Below, piece by piece: positions 1-8,505 of a stretch of 64,000 nucleotides of DNA. How positions within the stretch are numbered: the stretch's first letter is position 1; each line of letters starts with the position of its first letter. A program made the position numbers and the translations under genes. This DNA comes from Mycobacteriaceae bacterium (GTDB lineage: Bacteria > Actinomycetota > Actinomycetes > Mycobacteriales > Mycobacteriaceae): assembly GCA_029977845.1 (NCBI GenBank), contig JAPOKC010000002.1, forward strand, positions 64,996-128,995, written 5' to 3'. Under the pieces are notes generated by a model. The model was given only the letters and a program-made list of their open reading frames with translations. It was not told the origin of the DNA and searched no databases.

Positions 1-1
1 C

Positions 2-1405
2 GTGATCGCACAGGTGGCGATCGAGGAGGATCCGCGAGTTCGCCTGACCACCAACATCGTCGACGCCGCACCCAAGGATCTGGAACTCGGCCAGCTGGTC
101 GAGGTGGTCTTCGAGCAGAACGACGACGTCTACCTGCCGCTGTTCCGGCCGGTCTCACCGAAACAGTTCGGCGAACAACCGGCCGACGAGATCGCGCCGC
201 AGGATTTCGCCAAGCATGTCCGGCCCGCCCTGAGCGCACCGAAATTCGAGGAGCGCTCGGCGATCACCGGTATCGGCGCGTCACGGTTGGGCCGGCGGCT
301 GATGGTCAACCCGCTGTCGCTGACCATCGAGGCCTGTGAGGCCGCCGTCGCCGACGCGGGGCTGACGTTCGACGATATCGACGGGATGTCGACCTACCCG
401 GGTCTGGACATCGCCGGGATGGGCGAGGGCGGGGTGACCGCACTCGAGGGTGCGCTCGGCCTGCGACCCACCTGGATCAACGGCGGTATGGACACCTTCG
501 GCCCGGGCGGATCGGTGATCGCGGCCATGATGGCCGTCGCCACCGGCATGGCCCGCCATGTCCTCTGCTTCCGGACGCTGTGGGAGGCCACCTTCGGTGA
601 GCTGCTCAAGCAGGGCAGGATGTCTCCACCCGGAGGAACTCGCACCGGCAGTTGGCAGATGCCCTTCGGCGCCACCTCGGCAGCGCACACGTTGGCCTTG
701 AACGCGCAACGCCACTTCGACAGGTACGGCACCACCCGGGAGACGCTGGGCTGGATCGCGCTGAATCAGCGTGGCAACGCGGCATTGAACCCGACCGCGA
801 TCTACCGCGATCCGCTGACGATGGACGACTATCTGTCGGCACGGATGATCACCACACCGTTCGGGCTTTATGACTGCGACGTCCCCTGCGACGGGGCGAT
901 CGCCGTGGTGGTGTCAGCCGTCGAGGCAGCCCGCGATCTGCCGAAGAAGCCGGTGCTGTTCGAGGCGGTAGGAACCCAGATCATCGAGCGCACCGACTGG
1001 GATCAGACCACGATGACCCACGAACCGCAGGCCCTCGGGCAGGCCGCGCACCTGTGGACCCGGACATCGTTGCGACCTCAGGACGTCGACGTCGCCGAAC
1101 TCTATGACGGGTTCAGCTTCAACTGTCTGACCTGGATCGAGGCGCTCGGGTTCTGCGGTATCGGAGAGGCCAAGGACTTCCTCGACGGAGGTGCCAACAT
1201 AGCCCGCGACGGGGTGCTGCCGATCAACACCCACGGCGGTCAGCTGTCGCACGGGCGCACCCACGGGATGGGTCTGGTCCATGAGGCGGTCACCCAGTTA
1301 CGCGGCGAGGCCGGCGAACGCCAGGTTGCCGACGCACGGGTCGCGGTGGTCAGCAGCGGCGGCCTGACCCCCAGCGGTGTGCTACTGATGCGGGTCGATA
1401 CGTGA
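2..1405 (+). CDS. DUF35-thiolase-fold fusion (Ltp2-like lipid-transfer/aldolase), 5' truncated
   Basis: The gene runs off the left edge, so only the last part of an N-terminal DUF35 OB-fold domain (about residues 1-60) is present, followed by a complete thiolase-fold domain. The C-terminal block LPINTHGGQLSHGRTHGM is typical of the SCP-x/Ltp branch of the thiolase superfamily. The usual nucleophilic-Cys region reads GGMDTFGPGGS, without Cys, so thiolysis is unlikely. In steroid side-chain catabolism, Ltp2 is a retro-aldolase acting with a separate DUF35 partner; here both parts are fused. The Tyr of the ELYDGF motif is kept. The stop overlaps the next start by 4 bp (GTGA), so it heads an operon. 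Aldolase activity is inference from family; substrate unknown. Confidence 0.8.
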   Translation: MIAQVAIEEDPRVRLTTNIVDAAPKDLELGQLVEVVFEQNDDVYLPLFRPVSPKQFGEQPADEIAPQDFAKHVRPALSAPKFEERSAITGIGASRLGRRLMVNPLSLTIEACEAAVADAGLTFDDIDGMSTYPGLDIAGMGEGGVTALEGALGLRPTWINGGMDTFGPGGSVIAAMMAVATGMARHVLCFRTLWEATFGELLKQGRMSPPGGTRTGSWQMPFGATSAAHTLALNAQRHFDRYGTTRETLGWIALNQRGNAALNPTAIYRDPLTMDDYLSARMITTPFGLYDCDVPCDGAIAVVVSAVEAARDLPKKPVLFEAVGTQIIERTDWDQTTMTHEPQALGQAAHLWTRTSLRPQDVDVAELYDGFSFNCLTWIEALGFCGIGEAKDFLDGGANIARDGVLPINTHGGQLSHGRTHGMGLVHEAVTQLRGEAGERQVADARVAVVSSGGLTPSGVLLMRVDT

Positions 1406-2265
1406 CTCAGGCGAGAAGCCGGGTGGTGCCGGTGGACGGCATCCCGATGTCAGGCCTCTTCGCCGAGGCCGCCGAACCGCGTGCGGTCATCGTGGCACTG
1501 CACGGCGGAGCCTCGTCTGCCGCGTACTTCGACTGCCCCGGGCACCCGGATCTGTCCTTCCTCAAAGCCTGTGCAGCAAGGGGTTTCACCGCGATCGCAC
1601 TCGACCGACCGGGCTACGGAGCCTCCGGACCGTACTCCGACGAGATGTGGGATCCGGGCCGCCGCGTGCAACTCGCCTTCGGGGCGGTCGAGGCGATGCT
1701 CGGCAGCCGCCCACGGGGCGCGGGTACCTTCGTCGTCGCCCACTCGAACGGATGCGAGCTGGCTCTGCGGATGGCCACCGACGATCGCGGGCCACAACTG
1801 CTCGGGCTGGAGCTGGCCGGCACCGGCCTGCGCAAGTATCCGGCCGCCACCGCGATACTGAGCCAGGCCTCGGCCAGTCACCGACCGCCGGGGTTGCGCG
1901 AGTTGATCTGGGCGCCCGAAGAGCTGCACCCGCCCGACATCATCAGCGCCATCGGCTCATCGAGCTCACCGCCGCAGGAGGGCGAGATATCCGGGCACTG
2001 GGCCGACCGTGATTTCCCCGAGCTGGCGCGGCAGGTGCGAATCCCGGTGCGCTTCACCGCGGCGGAGTACGAGAAAGTCTGGGACTCGACACCGGAAGCG
2101 CTCCGCGACATCGCCGCGTTGTTCTCGGCTGCACCGAGAGTCCAGATCAACGAACAGAGTGGGGCGGGCCACAACCTGAGTCTCGGCCTCAACGCAGCGC
2201 AGTACCACTCAGGAGTACTCGCGTTCGCGGAGCAGTGTGCTGGTGTCAACGAGGAGGCGTGCTGA
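1402..2265 (+). CDS. Alpha/beta hydrolase
   Basis: A 287-residue single-domain alpha/beta hydrolase. The oxyanion-hole motif LHGGASSAAYF lies near residue 33, the nucleophile elbow is AHSNG with Ser115, and the C-terminal GAGHN block near residue 256 supplies the catalytic His. No signal peptide is seen, so it is cytoplasmic. The GTG start overlaps the preceding stop in GTGA, and its own stop overlaps the next ATG. It probably hydrolyses an ester, thioester or C-C bond intermediate of the same pathway; the family is too broad for a substrate. Confidence 0.8.
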   Translation: MTQARSRVVPVDGIPMSGLFAEAAEPRAVIVALHGGASSAAYFDCPGHPDLSFLKACAARGFTAIALDRPGYGASGPYSDEMWDPGRRVQLAFGAVEAMLGSRPRGAGTFVVAHSNGCELALRMATDDRGPQLLGLELAGTGLRKYPAATAILSQASASHRPPGLRELIWAPEELHPPDIISAIGSSSSPPQEGEISGHWADRDFPELARQVRIPVRFTAAEYEKVWDSTPEALRDIAALFSAAPRVQINEQSGAGHNLSLGLNAAQYHSGVLAFAEQCAGVNEEAC

Positions 2266-3074
2266 TGCGTGTCGGATTCATCGGACTGGGCAGTCAGGGA
2301 GCGCCGATGGCGCGGCGCATCGTCGAGGCCGGCTATCCCACCACCCTCTGGGCCAGACGCCCTGCGTCGCTGGAACCGTTCGCCGACACCGACGCCGTCA
2401 TCGCGGCGTCTCCGGCCGAGCTGGGCGCCGCCAGCGATCTGGTGTGCCTGTGCGTCGTGGGTGACGCCGACGTCACCGAAGTCGCATCCGCGGTTCTGGA
2501 GGGGATACAGTCGGGGGCAGTCATCGCCGTGCACTCGACCGTCCATCCCGACACCTGCCGGCAGCTGGCCGAGCGGGCCGTCGAACGCGGTGTCGCGGTG
2601 ATCGACGCCCCCGTCAGCGGCGGCGGCCCGGCGGCCGAGCAGGGCACGCTGCTGGTGATGGCCGGCGGCGACGAGGATGTCGTGGAACGGGTGCGGCCGG
2701 TGTTCGCCACCTATGCCGACCCGATCGTCCACCTCGGCGGACTCGGCTCCGGTCAGGTGACGAAGCTGTTGAACAACCTGTTGTTCACCGCCCACCTTGC
2801 CACCGCCAAGACCACGCTGGACCTCGGCCGGGAACTCGGTGTGGCGCCGGAGAAACTCGCCGAGGTGATCGGCCGCGGCTCGGCGAACAGTTTCGCGTTG
2901 AGCAGTGTGGCCCGATTCGGCGGAAGCCTGGACATGCTCAAGCAGGTCGCCGGCGGGCTGCTGCACAAGGACGTCAGCCTGATCGCCGACATCGCGGCCA
3001 AGTCCGGGGCGCATCCGGGTGCCGTGCTCGACGCCGCCGACGCCGCGCTCGTCCTTCTGGACAATCCCCGGTGA
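2265..3074 (+). CDS. NAD(P)-dependent 3-hydroxyisobutyrate dehydrogenase-family oxidoreductase (copy 1)
   Basis: A 269-residue beta-hydroxyacid dehydrogenase. The Rossmann motif GFIGLGSQGAPMA is at the N-terminus, the substrate motif DAPVSGGGPAAEQGTL near residue 120, and the catalytic-Lys motif GQVTKLLNN near residue 165. The ATG at 2265 was chosen because GAGGAGG lies 7 bp upstream and it overlaps the previous TGA; an upstream in-frame start would only add an unrelated extension. It oxidises a beta-hydroxyacid or reduces a semialdehyde. The following gene is a divergent paralogue, linked by a GTGA overlap. Confidence 0.85.
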   Translation: MRVGFIGLGSQGAPMARRIVEAGYPTTLWARRPASLEPFADTDAVIAASPAELGAASDLVCLCVVGDADVTEVASAVLEGIQSGAVIAVHSTVHPDTCRQLAERAVERGVAVIDAPVSGGGPAAEQGTLLVMAGGDEDVVERVRPVFATYADPIVHLGGLGSGQVTKLLNNLLFTAHLATAKTTLDLGRELGVAPEKLAEVIGRGSANSFALSSVARFGGSLDMLKQVAGGLLHKDVSLIADIAAKSGAHPGAVLDAADAALVLLDNPR

Positions 3075-3871
3075 CGGTCGGGTTCGTCGGTGTGGGCCGG
3101 ATGGGTGCGCCGATGGTGCGCCGGCTCATCGGGGTCGGCTACGAGGTACGGGCCCTGGGCCGGACGGGTGAGAAGCGCCTCGCTGCAGAGGATCTGGGCG
3201 CTGCCGGTGTCGGCGACGTCGAGCAGGTCGGTCGCGACGCCGATGCGGTGATCGTGTGTGTGTTCACCGATGAGCAGGTCCGGCAGATCTGCCTGGAGGA
3301 CGGGCTGCTGGACGCGATGGCCGCCGGTTCGGTGCTCGTCGTGCACACAACCGGCAGTCCGCGTAGCGCGCGGGCCATCGCCGAGCGGGCCGCGGCACAC
3401 GGTGTCGCGGTGGTCGACGCTCCGGTCAGCGGCGGCCCGCACGACGTGGCCGCCGGAACGGTGACGGTGTTCGCCGGAGGCGAGGACGACGCCATCGCAC
3501 GGGTGCGCCCGCTGTTGGGCAGTTATGCCGATCCGGTGCTGCACGTCGGCGGGGTGGGAGCCGGACAGAAGGTCAAGCTGATCAACAACATCCTCTTCGC
3601 GGCCAATATCGGACTGGTCGCCGAGGCGGTGCGGTTGGGCGAACGGCTGGGCGTCGATGAGGCCAACCTGCTCGCGGCGCTCCCGCACGGCAGCGGCACC
3701 AGCCGCGCGCTGGCGAGTATCGCCGCCACCGGGTCGGTGTCGGCCTTCGCCGCCGCGGTCGGGGAGTTCATCGGAAAGGACGTGTCGGTCATCCGCTCCA
3801 CGGCCGCCGATCTGGGCAGCGAGCTGGGACTGCTCAGCGACGTGGTCGATGCCGGATTAGGACAGGAATGA
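3071..3871 (+). CDS. NAD(P)-dependent 3-hydroxyisobutyrate dehydrogenase-family oxidoreductase (copy 2)
   Basis: A 266-residue member of the same family as the preceding gene, with GFVGVGRMGAPM at the nucleotide-binding site, DAPVSGGPHDVAAGT as substrate motif and GQKVKLINN with the catalytic Lys. The GTG start sits in a GTGA overlap. The two copies share all motifs but differ over most of their length, so this is an old duplication or a pair with distinct substrates or a heteromer, not a recent copy. It ends the first operon before an 85-bp gap that contains inverted repeats. Confidence 0.85.
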   Translation: MTVGFVGVGRMGAPMVRRLIGVGYEVRALGRTGEKRLAAEDLGAAGVGDVEQVGRDADAVIVCVFTDEQVRQICLEDGLLDAMAAGSVLVVHTTGSPRSARAIAERAAAHGVAVVDAPVSGGPHDVAAGTVTVFAGGEDDAIARVRPLLGSYADPVLHVGGVGAGQKVKLINNILFAANIGLVAEAVRLGERLGVDEANLLAALPHGSGTSRALASIAATGSVSAFAAAVGEFIGKDVSVIRSTAADLGSELGLLSDVVDAGLGQE

Positions 3872-3885
3872 GGGTCAACTGCATG

Positions 3886-3931
3886 ACTGAATCACCCATC
3901 AGCGTTACGCTCGAAGCAGATTCAGTAACGC
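3886..3931. promoter_or_regulatory. Interleaved inverted repeats upstream of the P450 operon
   Basis: Two perfect inverted repeats are interleaved in the gap between 3071-3871 and the P450 gene. ACTGAATC (3886-3893) pairs with GATTCAGT (3919-3926), and GCGTTAC (3902-3908) pairs with GTAACGC (3925-3931). The arrangement suggests a regulator site or alternative RNA stems in the leader. It does not resemble the GAGAA-N5-TTCTC palindromes found further on, so the P450 genes may answer to a different regulator. Confidence 0.4.
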
Positions 3932-3956
3932 CGGCCTCCCTTGGACGGAGTATCCG

Positions 3957-5159
3957 TTGACACAGTCCGAACTCGTCTTCGATCCCTATTCGGAGCAGTA
4001 CTTCAACGATCCGTACGACATCTACCGGCGGATGCGTGAAGAAGCACCGATCTACTACGACAAAGAGCGGGACTTCTACGCGCTGAGCCGGCACGAGGAC
4101 GTCACGGCCGCGCTGAAGGACCCCGAGGGCTTCTCCTCCTCCCGGGGTTGCGATCTGTCGATGGTCCGCGCCGGTGACCCGCCGGCCGCGGCGATCATCT
4201 TCATGGATCCGCCCGAGCATCGGCATATGCGCAGTCTGCTCAATAAGGCATTCACCCCCCGCGCCATCGAGGCACAGCGCCAGACCGTAATCGAACAGGT
4301 CGACCGGTTCCTCTCGGCAGCCGACCCCGACGATTTCGACGTCGTCCAGGATTTCTCCGGACCGTTTCCGGTCGAGGTCATCACCCGGATGGCCGGTGTT
4401 CCCGAGGAGTACCGCCAGCAGGTGCGGCACTGGATCGACATCAGCCTCAGCCGCGAACCCGGTCAGATCGAGGTCAGCGAAGCCGGTATGCAGGCCAATA
4501 TCGACACCGCGTTGTTCTACTACAACCTGGTGCAGGAACGCCGCAACGAGCCGCAGGACGACATGATCAGTCGGCTGATCGCCGCCGAGATGCCCGACGA
4601 CGAAGGCAATCTGCGCAAACTCGACGATATCGAGATCTGCGGTTTCGCAACGCTTTTGGGTGGTGCCGGAGCCGAGACGGTGACCAAACTGCTCGGCAGC
4701 TCCGTGGTGACCTTCGCCAAACATCCCGACCAGTGGCAGCGGCTGGTCGAGGACCGCAGCAAGATCCCGGACGCCGTGGAGGAGATGCTGCGCTTCGACG
4801 GTCCGGTGCAGTACAACGTCCGCTGGACGACGCGGGATTCGACGGTGCCCAGCGGCACCATCCCGGCCGGCAAGCCGGTATTCCTGCTGATGGCCTCGGC
4901 GAACAGGGATTCGGCGGCGTTCACCGATGCCGACACGTTCAACATCGATCGCGACCGCACCGAAGCGCAGAACATCGGTCTCGGTTACGGAATCCACAGC
5001 TGCCTGGGAGCGGCCCTGGCGCGGATGGAGACGGCGATCGCGCTGGACAGGCTGCTGGATTTCATGCCCCGCTACGAGGTGCACGGGGACCGCCTCGAGC
5101 GCGTGCACATGCAGAACGTCGCGGGCTGGCATAACGTACCGGTCACGGTACTGCGATGA
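3957..5159 (+). CDS. Cytochrome P450 (first of a tandem pair)
   Basis: A 400-residue soluble bacterial P450. The I-helix acid-alcohol motif GGAGAET is at about 235-241, the ExxR motif EMLR at 276-279, and the haem loop GYGIHSCLG has ligand Cys349. The TTG start at 3957 has a GGACGGAG ribosome site just upstream and gives an N-terminus (MTQSELVFDP) matching that of the second copy. Stop and next start overlap in ATGA, joining it to a 3Fe-4S ferredoxin that is its likely electron donor. Length matches the second copy without internal gaps. It probably hydroxylates the pathway substrate; the substrate cannot be told from sequence. Confidence 0.93.
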   Translation: MTQSELVFDPYSEQYFNDPYDIYRRMREEAPIYYDKERDFYALSRHEDVTAALKDPEGFSSSRGCDLSMVRAGDPPAAAIIFMDPPEHRHMRSLLNKAFTPRAIEAQRQTVIEQVDRFLSAADPDDFDVVQDFSGPFPVEVITRMAGVPEEYRQQVRHWIDISLSREPGQIEVSEAGMQANIDTALFYYNLVQERRNEPQDDMISRLIAAEMPDDEGNLRKLDDIEICGFATLLGGAGAETVTKLLGSSVVTFAKHPDQWQRLVEDRSKIPDAVEEMLRFDGPVQYNVRWTTRDSTVPSGTIPAGKPVFLLMASANRDSAAFTDADTFNIDRDRTEAQNIGLGYGIHSCLGAALARMETAIALDRLLDFMPRYEVHGDRLERVHMQNVAGWHNVPVTVLR

Positions 5160-5347
5160 AGGTCAAAGCCGACTACGGCCTGTGCGAGGCCAACGCGGTC
5201 TGCATGGGTCTGGCGCCTGAGGTGTTCGAGGTCGACGAACAGGACAACCTGCACATCCTCCAGGAGGACGTGTCAGCGGAGAACGAGGCGAAGGTCCGCG
5301 ACGCCGTGCGACTGTGCCCTCGTCAGGCTCTGTCACTGACCGACTGA
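5156..5347 (+). CDS. P450-associated [3Fe-4S]-type ferredoxin
   Basis: A 63-residue ferredoxin with Cys10-x2-Asn13-x2-Cys16-x37-Cys54-Pro. The position that is Cys in [4Fe-4S] ferredoxins is Asn13, the kind of substitution seen in mycobacterial P450-linked ferredoxins. It starts inside the stop of the first P450 (ATGA) and precedes the second P450 by 33 bp, so it can serve both. Acidic surface residues are abundant, as expected for a redox partner. Confidence 0.9.
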   Translation: MKVKADYGLCEANAVCMGLAPEVFEVDEQDNLHILQEDVSAENEAKVRDAVRLCPRQALSLTD

Positions 5348-5380
5348 CACCGGCGTCGATTGTCTCTCGGAGGAGAACGG

Positions 5381-6586
5381 ATGAACCAGTCTGACCTCGT
5401 TTTCGATCCGTTCTCGGAAGAGTATTTCCACGACCCATTCGACATCTACCGGCGGATGCGCGACGAGGCCCCGATCTACTACGACAAGCAGCGGGACTTC
5501 TACGCCCTGAGCCGCCACGCGGATGTCGCCGCCGCGCTGAAAGACCACGACAGCTTCTCCTCCGCGCGCGGCTGCGACCTCCAGATGGTGCAGAACGATG
5601 AGCCGCCGCACAAGTCCATCATCTTCATGGACCCGCCCGAGCACCGGCACCTACGCAGCCTGCTGAACAAGGCGTTCACCCCACGCGCCATCGAGAGCCA
5701 GCGCCAGACCGTCATCGAACAGATCGACCGATTCCTGTCGGCGGCCGACCCCGACGACTTCGATGTGGTGCAGGACTTCTCCGGCCCGTTTCCCGTCGAG
5801 GTGATCACCCGGATGGCCGGGGTTCCCGAGGAGTATCGCCAGCAGGTGCGGCACTGGATCGACACCAGCCTGAGTCGCGAACCCGGTCAGATGAATATCA
5901 GCGAGGCCGGCATGCAGGCCGCCGTGGAGACCGCGATGTTCTATTACAACCTGGTTCAGGAGCGCCGCAACCAGCCGCAGGACGACATGATCAGCCGGCT
6001 GATCGCCGCGGAGATCCCCGACGAGGACGGGAACCCGCGACGACTCGACGATATCGAGATCTGCGGTTTCGCTGCGCTGTTGGGCGGCGCCGGCGCAGAG
6101 ACGGTGACCAAGCTGCTGGGCACCGCGGTGGTGAACCTGGCGCGTCACCCCGAGCAGTGGCAGAAGCTTCTCGACGACCGCAGCAGGATTCCCGATGCGG
6201 TCGAAGAACTACTGCGCTATGAGGGGCCGGTGCAGTACCAGGTCCGCTACACCACCCGCGAAACCACCGTGCCGAGCGGCACGGTACCGGCCGGCAAGCC
6301 GGTATTCCTGCTCATCGCATCGGCCAACCGCGACTCGGCCGTCTTCACCGACGCCGACGCCCTCGACATCGAACGCGACCGCACCGAGGCGCAGAACCTC
6401 GGTCTGGGCTTCGGGATCCACAGTTGCCTGGGTGCGGCGCTGGCGCGGATGGAGACGGCCATCGCACTGGAGCGACTGCTCGACTTCATGCCGCGCTACG
6501 AGGTGCAGTGGGACCGTCTCGAGCGTGTGCGGATGCAGAACGTCGCCGGCTGGCACCATGTGCCCGTCAAGGTGCTTCGTGACTGA
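5381..6586 (+). CDS. Cytochrome P450 (second of a tandem pair)
   Basis: A 401-residue P450 aligned end to end with the gene at 3957, without gaps. Haem-ligand Cys349 lies in GFGIHSCLG; the I-helix GGAGAET and an ExxR (ELLR) are conserved. The start at 5381 follows GGAGGAGAA and yields MNQSDLVFDP, parallel to copy 1. A stretch of about 55 residues (roughly 107-161) is nearly unchanged between copies, whereas the 68-80 segment differs strongly, suggesting duplication followed by local divergence or gene conversion. Its stop overlaps the GTG of the membrane protein that follows. Confidence 0.93.
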   Translation: MNQSDLVFDPFSEEYFHDPFDIYRRMRDEAPIYYDKQRDFYALSRHADVAAALKDHDSFSSARGCDLQMVQNDEPPHKSIIFMDPPEHRHLRSLLNKAFTPRAIESQRQTVIEQIDRFLSAADPDDFDVVQDFSGPFPVEVITRMAGVPEEYRQQVRHWIDTSLSREPGQMNISEAGMQAAVETAMFYYNLVQERRNQPQDDMISRLIAAEIPDEDGNPRRLDDIEICGFAALLGGAGAETVTKLLGTAVVNLARHPEQWQKLLDDRSRIPDAVEELLRYEGPVQYQVRYTTRETTVPSGTVPAGKPVFLLIASANRDSAVFTDADALDIERDRTEAQNLGLGFGIHSCLGAALARMETAIALERLLDFMPRYEVQWDRLERVRMQNVAGWHHVPVKVLRD

Positions 6587-7346
6587 ACGGCCGGTGCCCG
6601 ACCTCGCCCAACCCTGGGCGCCGCACCGCCGTCGGATCTACACCGGCGTCGCCGCCTGGACCGGTGCGGTCTTTCTGACGATGACGATCGGCGTCGGCAC
6701 CGGACTGATCGAACCGACGTTTCACTCCGACGTGATCGCCAACGTTCTTTTCGGCCTGCCCGTGATGCTGCTTCCCCTGGTGTTGCTCTGGGATGCACCC
6801 GGTGAGAACCGGTCATCTCTCGAACGCGCGGCCGAACTGACGCTGTTCTATCTGCCCTACACCGCGGCCAGCCAGATCGGCTACGAGTTGGTGTTCCTGA
6901 TCGGGCATCCATTGGGATGGTGGACACCAACCGACGACCCCGGCTTCAAGTGGCTGTGGTGGCAGTACGGTCTGGCCGACACCCGCTATGCCAGTGGAAA
7001 CCCCTGGACCTTCGGATTGGAGATCGTCGGCGTCGCCACCGGTGTGACTGTGTTCATCATGTGGACCCGCCTGATCCGACGCGCCCTTCCCGCGGAGACT
7101 CGTATCCGTTGTCTCTGGATCGCCTTCGCGGGTGTGGCGATCCTGATGAGCAGCACGGCGGTGTACTTCATCTCTGAAGTCGGTGCGGGTTTCGCCGATA
7201 TCGGTCAGGGTCCGTTCGGTCTGTGGTTCAAGTTCATCGGCGAGAACATCCCCTTCATCGTGATGCCGCCGCTGGTGCTCTACGCGATCCATCTGCAGAT
7301 CGACTATCTGACACGGACCGCGGAGCTGCTCCCCGCTAGCCGATGA
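6579..7346 (+). CDS. Polytopic membrane protein of unknown function
   Basis: A 255-residue protein with about six hydrophobic segments (near 20-45, 53-75, 90-115, 150-172, 185-205 and 225-245) and aromatic-rich loops including HPLGWW and WLWWQYG. The GTG start lies within the end of the second P450 gene, so it is co-transcribed with the P450s. I do not recognise the family; the layout is vaguely like EXPERA/emopamil-binding-type small membrane proteins, but I see no diagnostic motif. A role in substrate access or membrane handling of a hydrophobic compound is only inferred from context. The end overlaps the convergent thiolase by 11 bp. Confidence 0.7.
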   Translation: MTERPVPDLAQPWAPHRRRIYTGVAAWTGAVFLTMTIGVGTGLIEPTFHSDVIANVLFGLPVMLLPLVLLWDAPGENRSSLERAAELTLFYLPYTAASQIGYELVFLIGHPLGWWTPTDDPGFKWLWWQYGLADTRYASGNPWTFGLEIVGVATGVTVFIMWTRLIRRALPAETRIRCLWIAFAGVAILMSSTAVYFISEVGAGFADIGQGPFGLWFKFIGENIPFIVMPPLVLYAIHLQIDYLTRTAELLPASR

Positions 7347-8481
7347 GTTCGACGACGGTGGCGTTCGCGGTGCCGCCGCCTTCGCACATCGTCTGCAGTC
7401 CGTAGCGGATTCCGTTGTCGCGCATGTGATGGAGCATGCGGGTCATCAGCACCGCGCCCGATCCCCCGAGCGGATGTCCCAGTGCGATGGCGCCGCCCAG
7501 CGGGTTGAGCGACTCCGGGTCGGCACCCGTCTCGGCCAGCCAGGCCAGCGGAACGGGGGCGAAGGCCTCGTTGACTTCGAACACCCCGATATCGCTGATT
7601 TCGAGACCGGTCTTGGCGAGCACCTTCTGCGTCGCGGGGATCGGGCCGGTGAGCATCAGCACCGGATCGGCCCCGGTCACCGCGCCGGCGACGTAACGCG
7701 CGACCGGTCGCCAGCCCTGCTGTGCGGCCTTCTCGGCGGTGGTGACCAGGAGGGCCGCCGCGCCATCGGAGATCTGTGACGAGTTGCCGGCATGGATCAC
7801 GCCGTCCTCGACGAACGCCGGCTTGAGGGCGGCCAGTTTCTCCGCGGTGGTTCCCCGGCGGATGCCTTCGTCGGCGCCCACCACACCGGATTCGGTGCGC
7901 ACTCCGGTGATCTGTGCCTCGAAGGCCCCGGCATCCTGGGCCGCCGCCGCCCGGTCGTGGGACTGCGCCGAGTACTCATCGAGAGCGGCGCGGGAGAACC
8001 CCCACTTCTCGGCGATCTTCTCGGCGGAGATGCCCTGATTGAACGAGAAGTCGTGATACCGCTCAAGGACTTTGGGCCCATAGGGCATACCGGTCGCGCG
8101 CGCCGAGCCCAGCGGAACCCGGCTCATCACCTCGACCCCGCCGGCGACCACCACCTCCTGCTGACCCGACATCACCGCCTGGGCGGCGAAGTCGAGTGCC
8201 TGCTGGCTGGACCCGCACGCCCGGTTGACCGTCGTGCCGGGAATGCTCTCCGGCCAACCCGCCGCGAGCACCGAATACCGCCCGATATTGCTGGACTGGT
8301 CCCCGACCTGCGACACACAACCCCAGATGACGTCGTCGACTAGAGCGGGATCCAACCCGACGCGGTCGGCCAGTGCGGTGAGGACCGTCGCGGACAGGTC
8401 GGCCGCATGCACCCCGGACAGGCCGCCGTTACGCTTGCCGACCGGTGTCCGGACCGCTTCGACGATCACCGCTTCACGCAT
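7336..8481 (-). CDS. Thiolase (acetyl-CoA acyltransferase)
   Basis: A 381-residue degradative thiolase. The nucleophile motif NRACGSSQQA carries Cys near residue 90, NEAFAP lies near 300, GHPLGGSG provides the active-site His near 340 and CEGGGTAN provides the second Cys. By memory it resembles FadA5/FadA6-type thiolases. It would release acetyl- or propionyl-CoA from a beta-ketoacyl-CoA. It is the last gene of a leftward operon from the amidohydrolase at 13,025, 24 bp after the CoA-transferase. Confidence 0.93.
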   Translation of the reverse strand: MREAVIVEAVRTPVGKRNGGLSGVHAADLSATVLTALADRVGLDPALVDDVIWGCVSQVGDQSSNIGRYSVLAAGWPESIPGTTVNRACGSSQQALDFAAQAVMSGQQEVVVAGGVEVMSRVPLGSARATGMPYGPKVLERYHDFSFNQGISAEKIAEKWGFSRAALDEYSAQSHDRAAAAQDAGAFEAQITGVRTESGVVGADEGIRRGTTAEKLAALKPAFVEDGVIHAGNSSQISDGAAALLVTTAEKAAQQGWRPVARYVAGAVTGADPVLMLTGPIPATQKVLAKTGLEISDIGVFEVNEAFAPVPLAWLAETGADPESLNPLGGAIALGHPLGGSGAVLMTRMLHHMRDNGIRYGLQTMCEGGGTANATVVELIG

Positions 8482-8505
8482 CTGCTCTCCTCGTTCCTCG
8501 AGCGG

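Noticed and set aside
3834..5132. A 432-residue minus-strand frame opposite the first P450
   Set aside because: Antisense to a well-defined P450 and lacks any recognisable domain.
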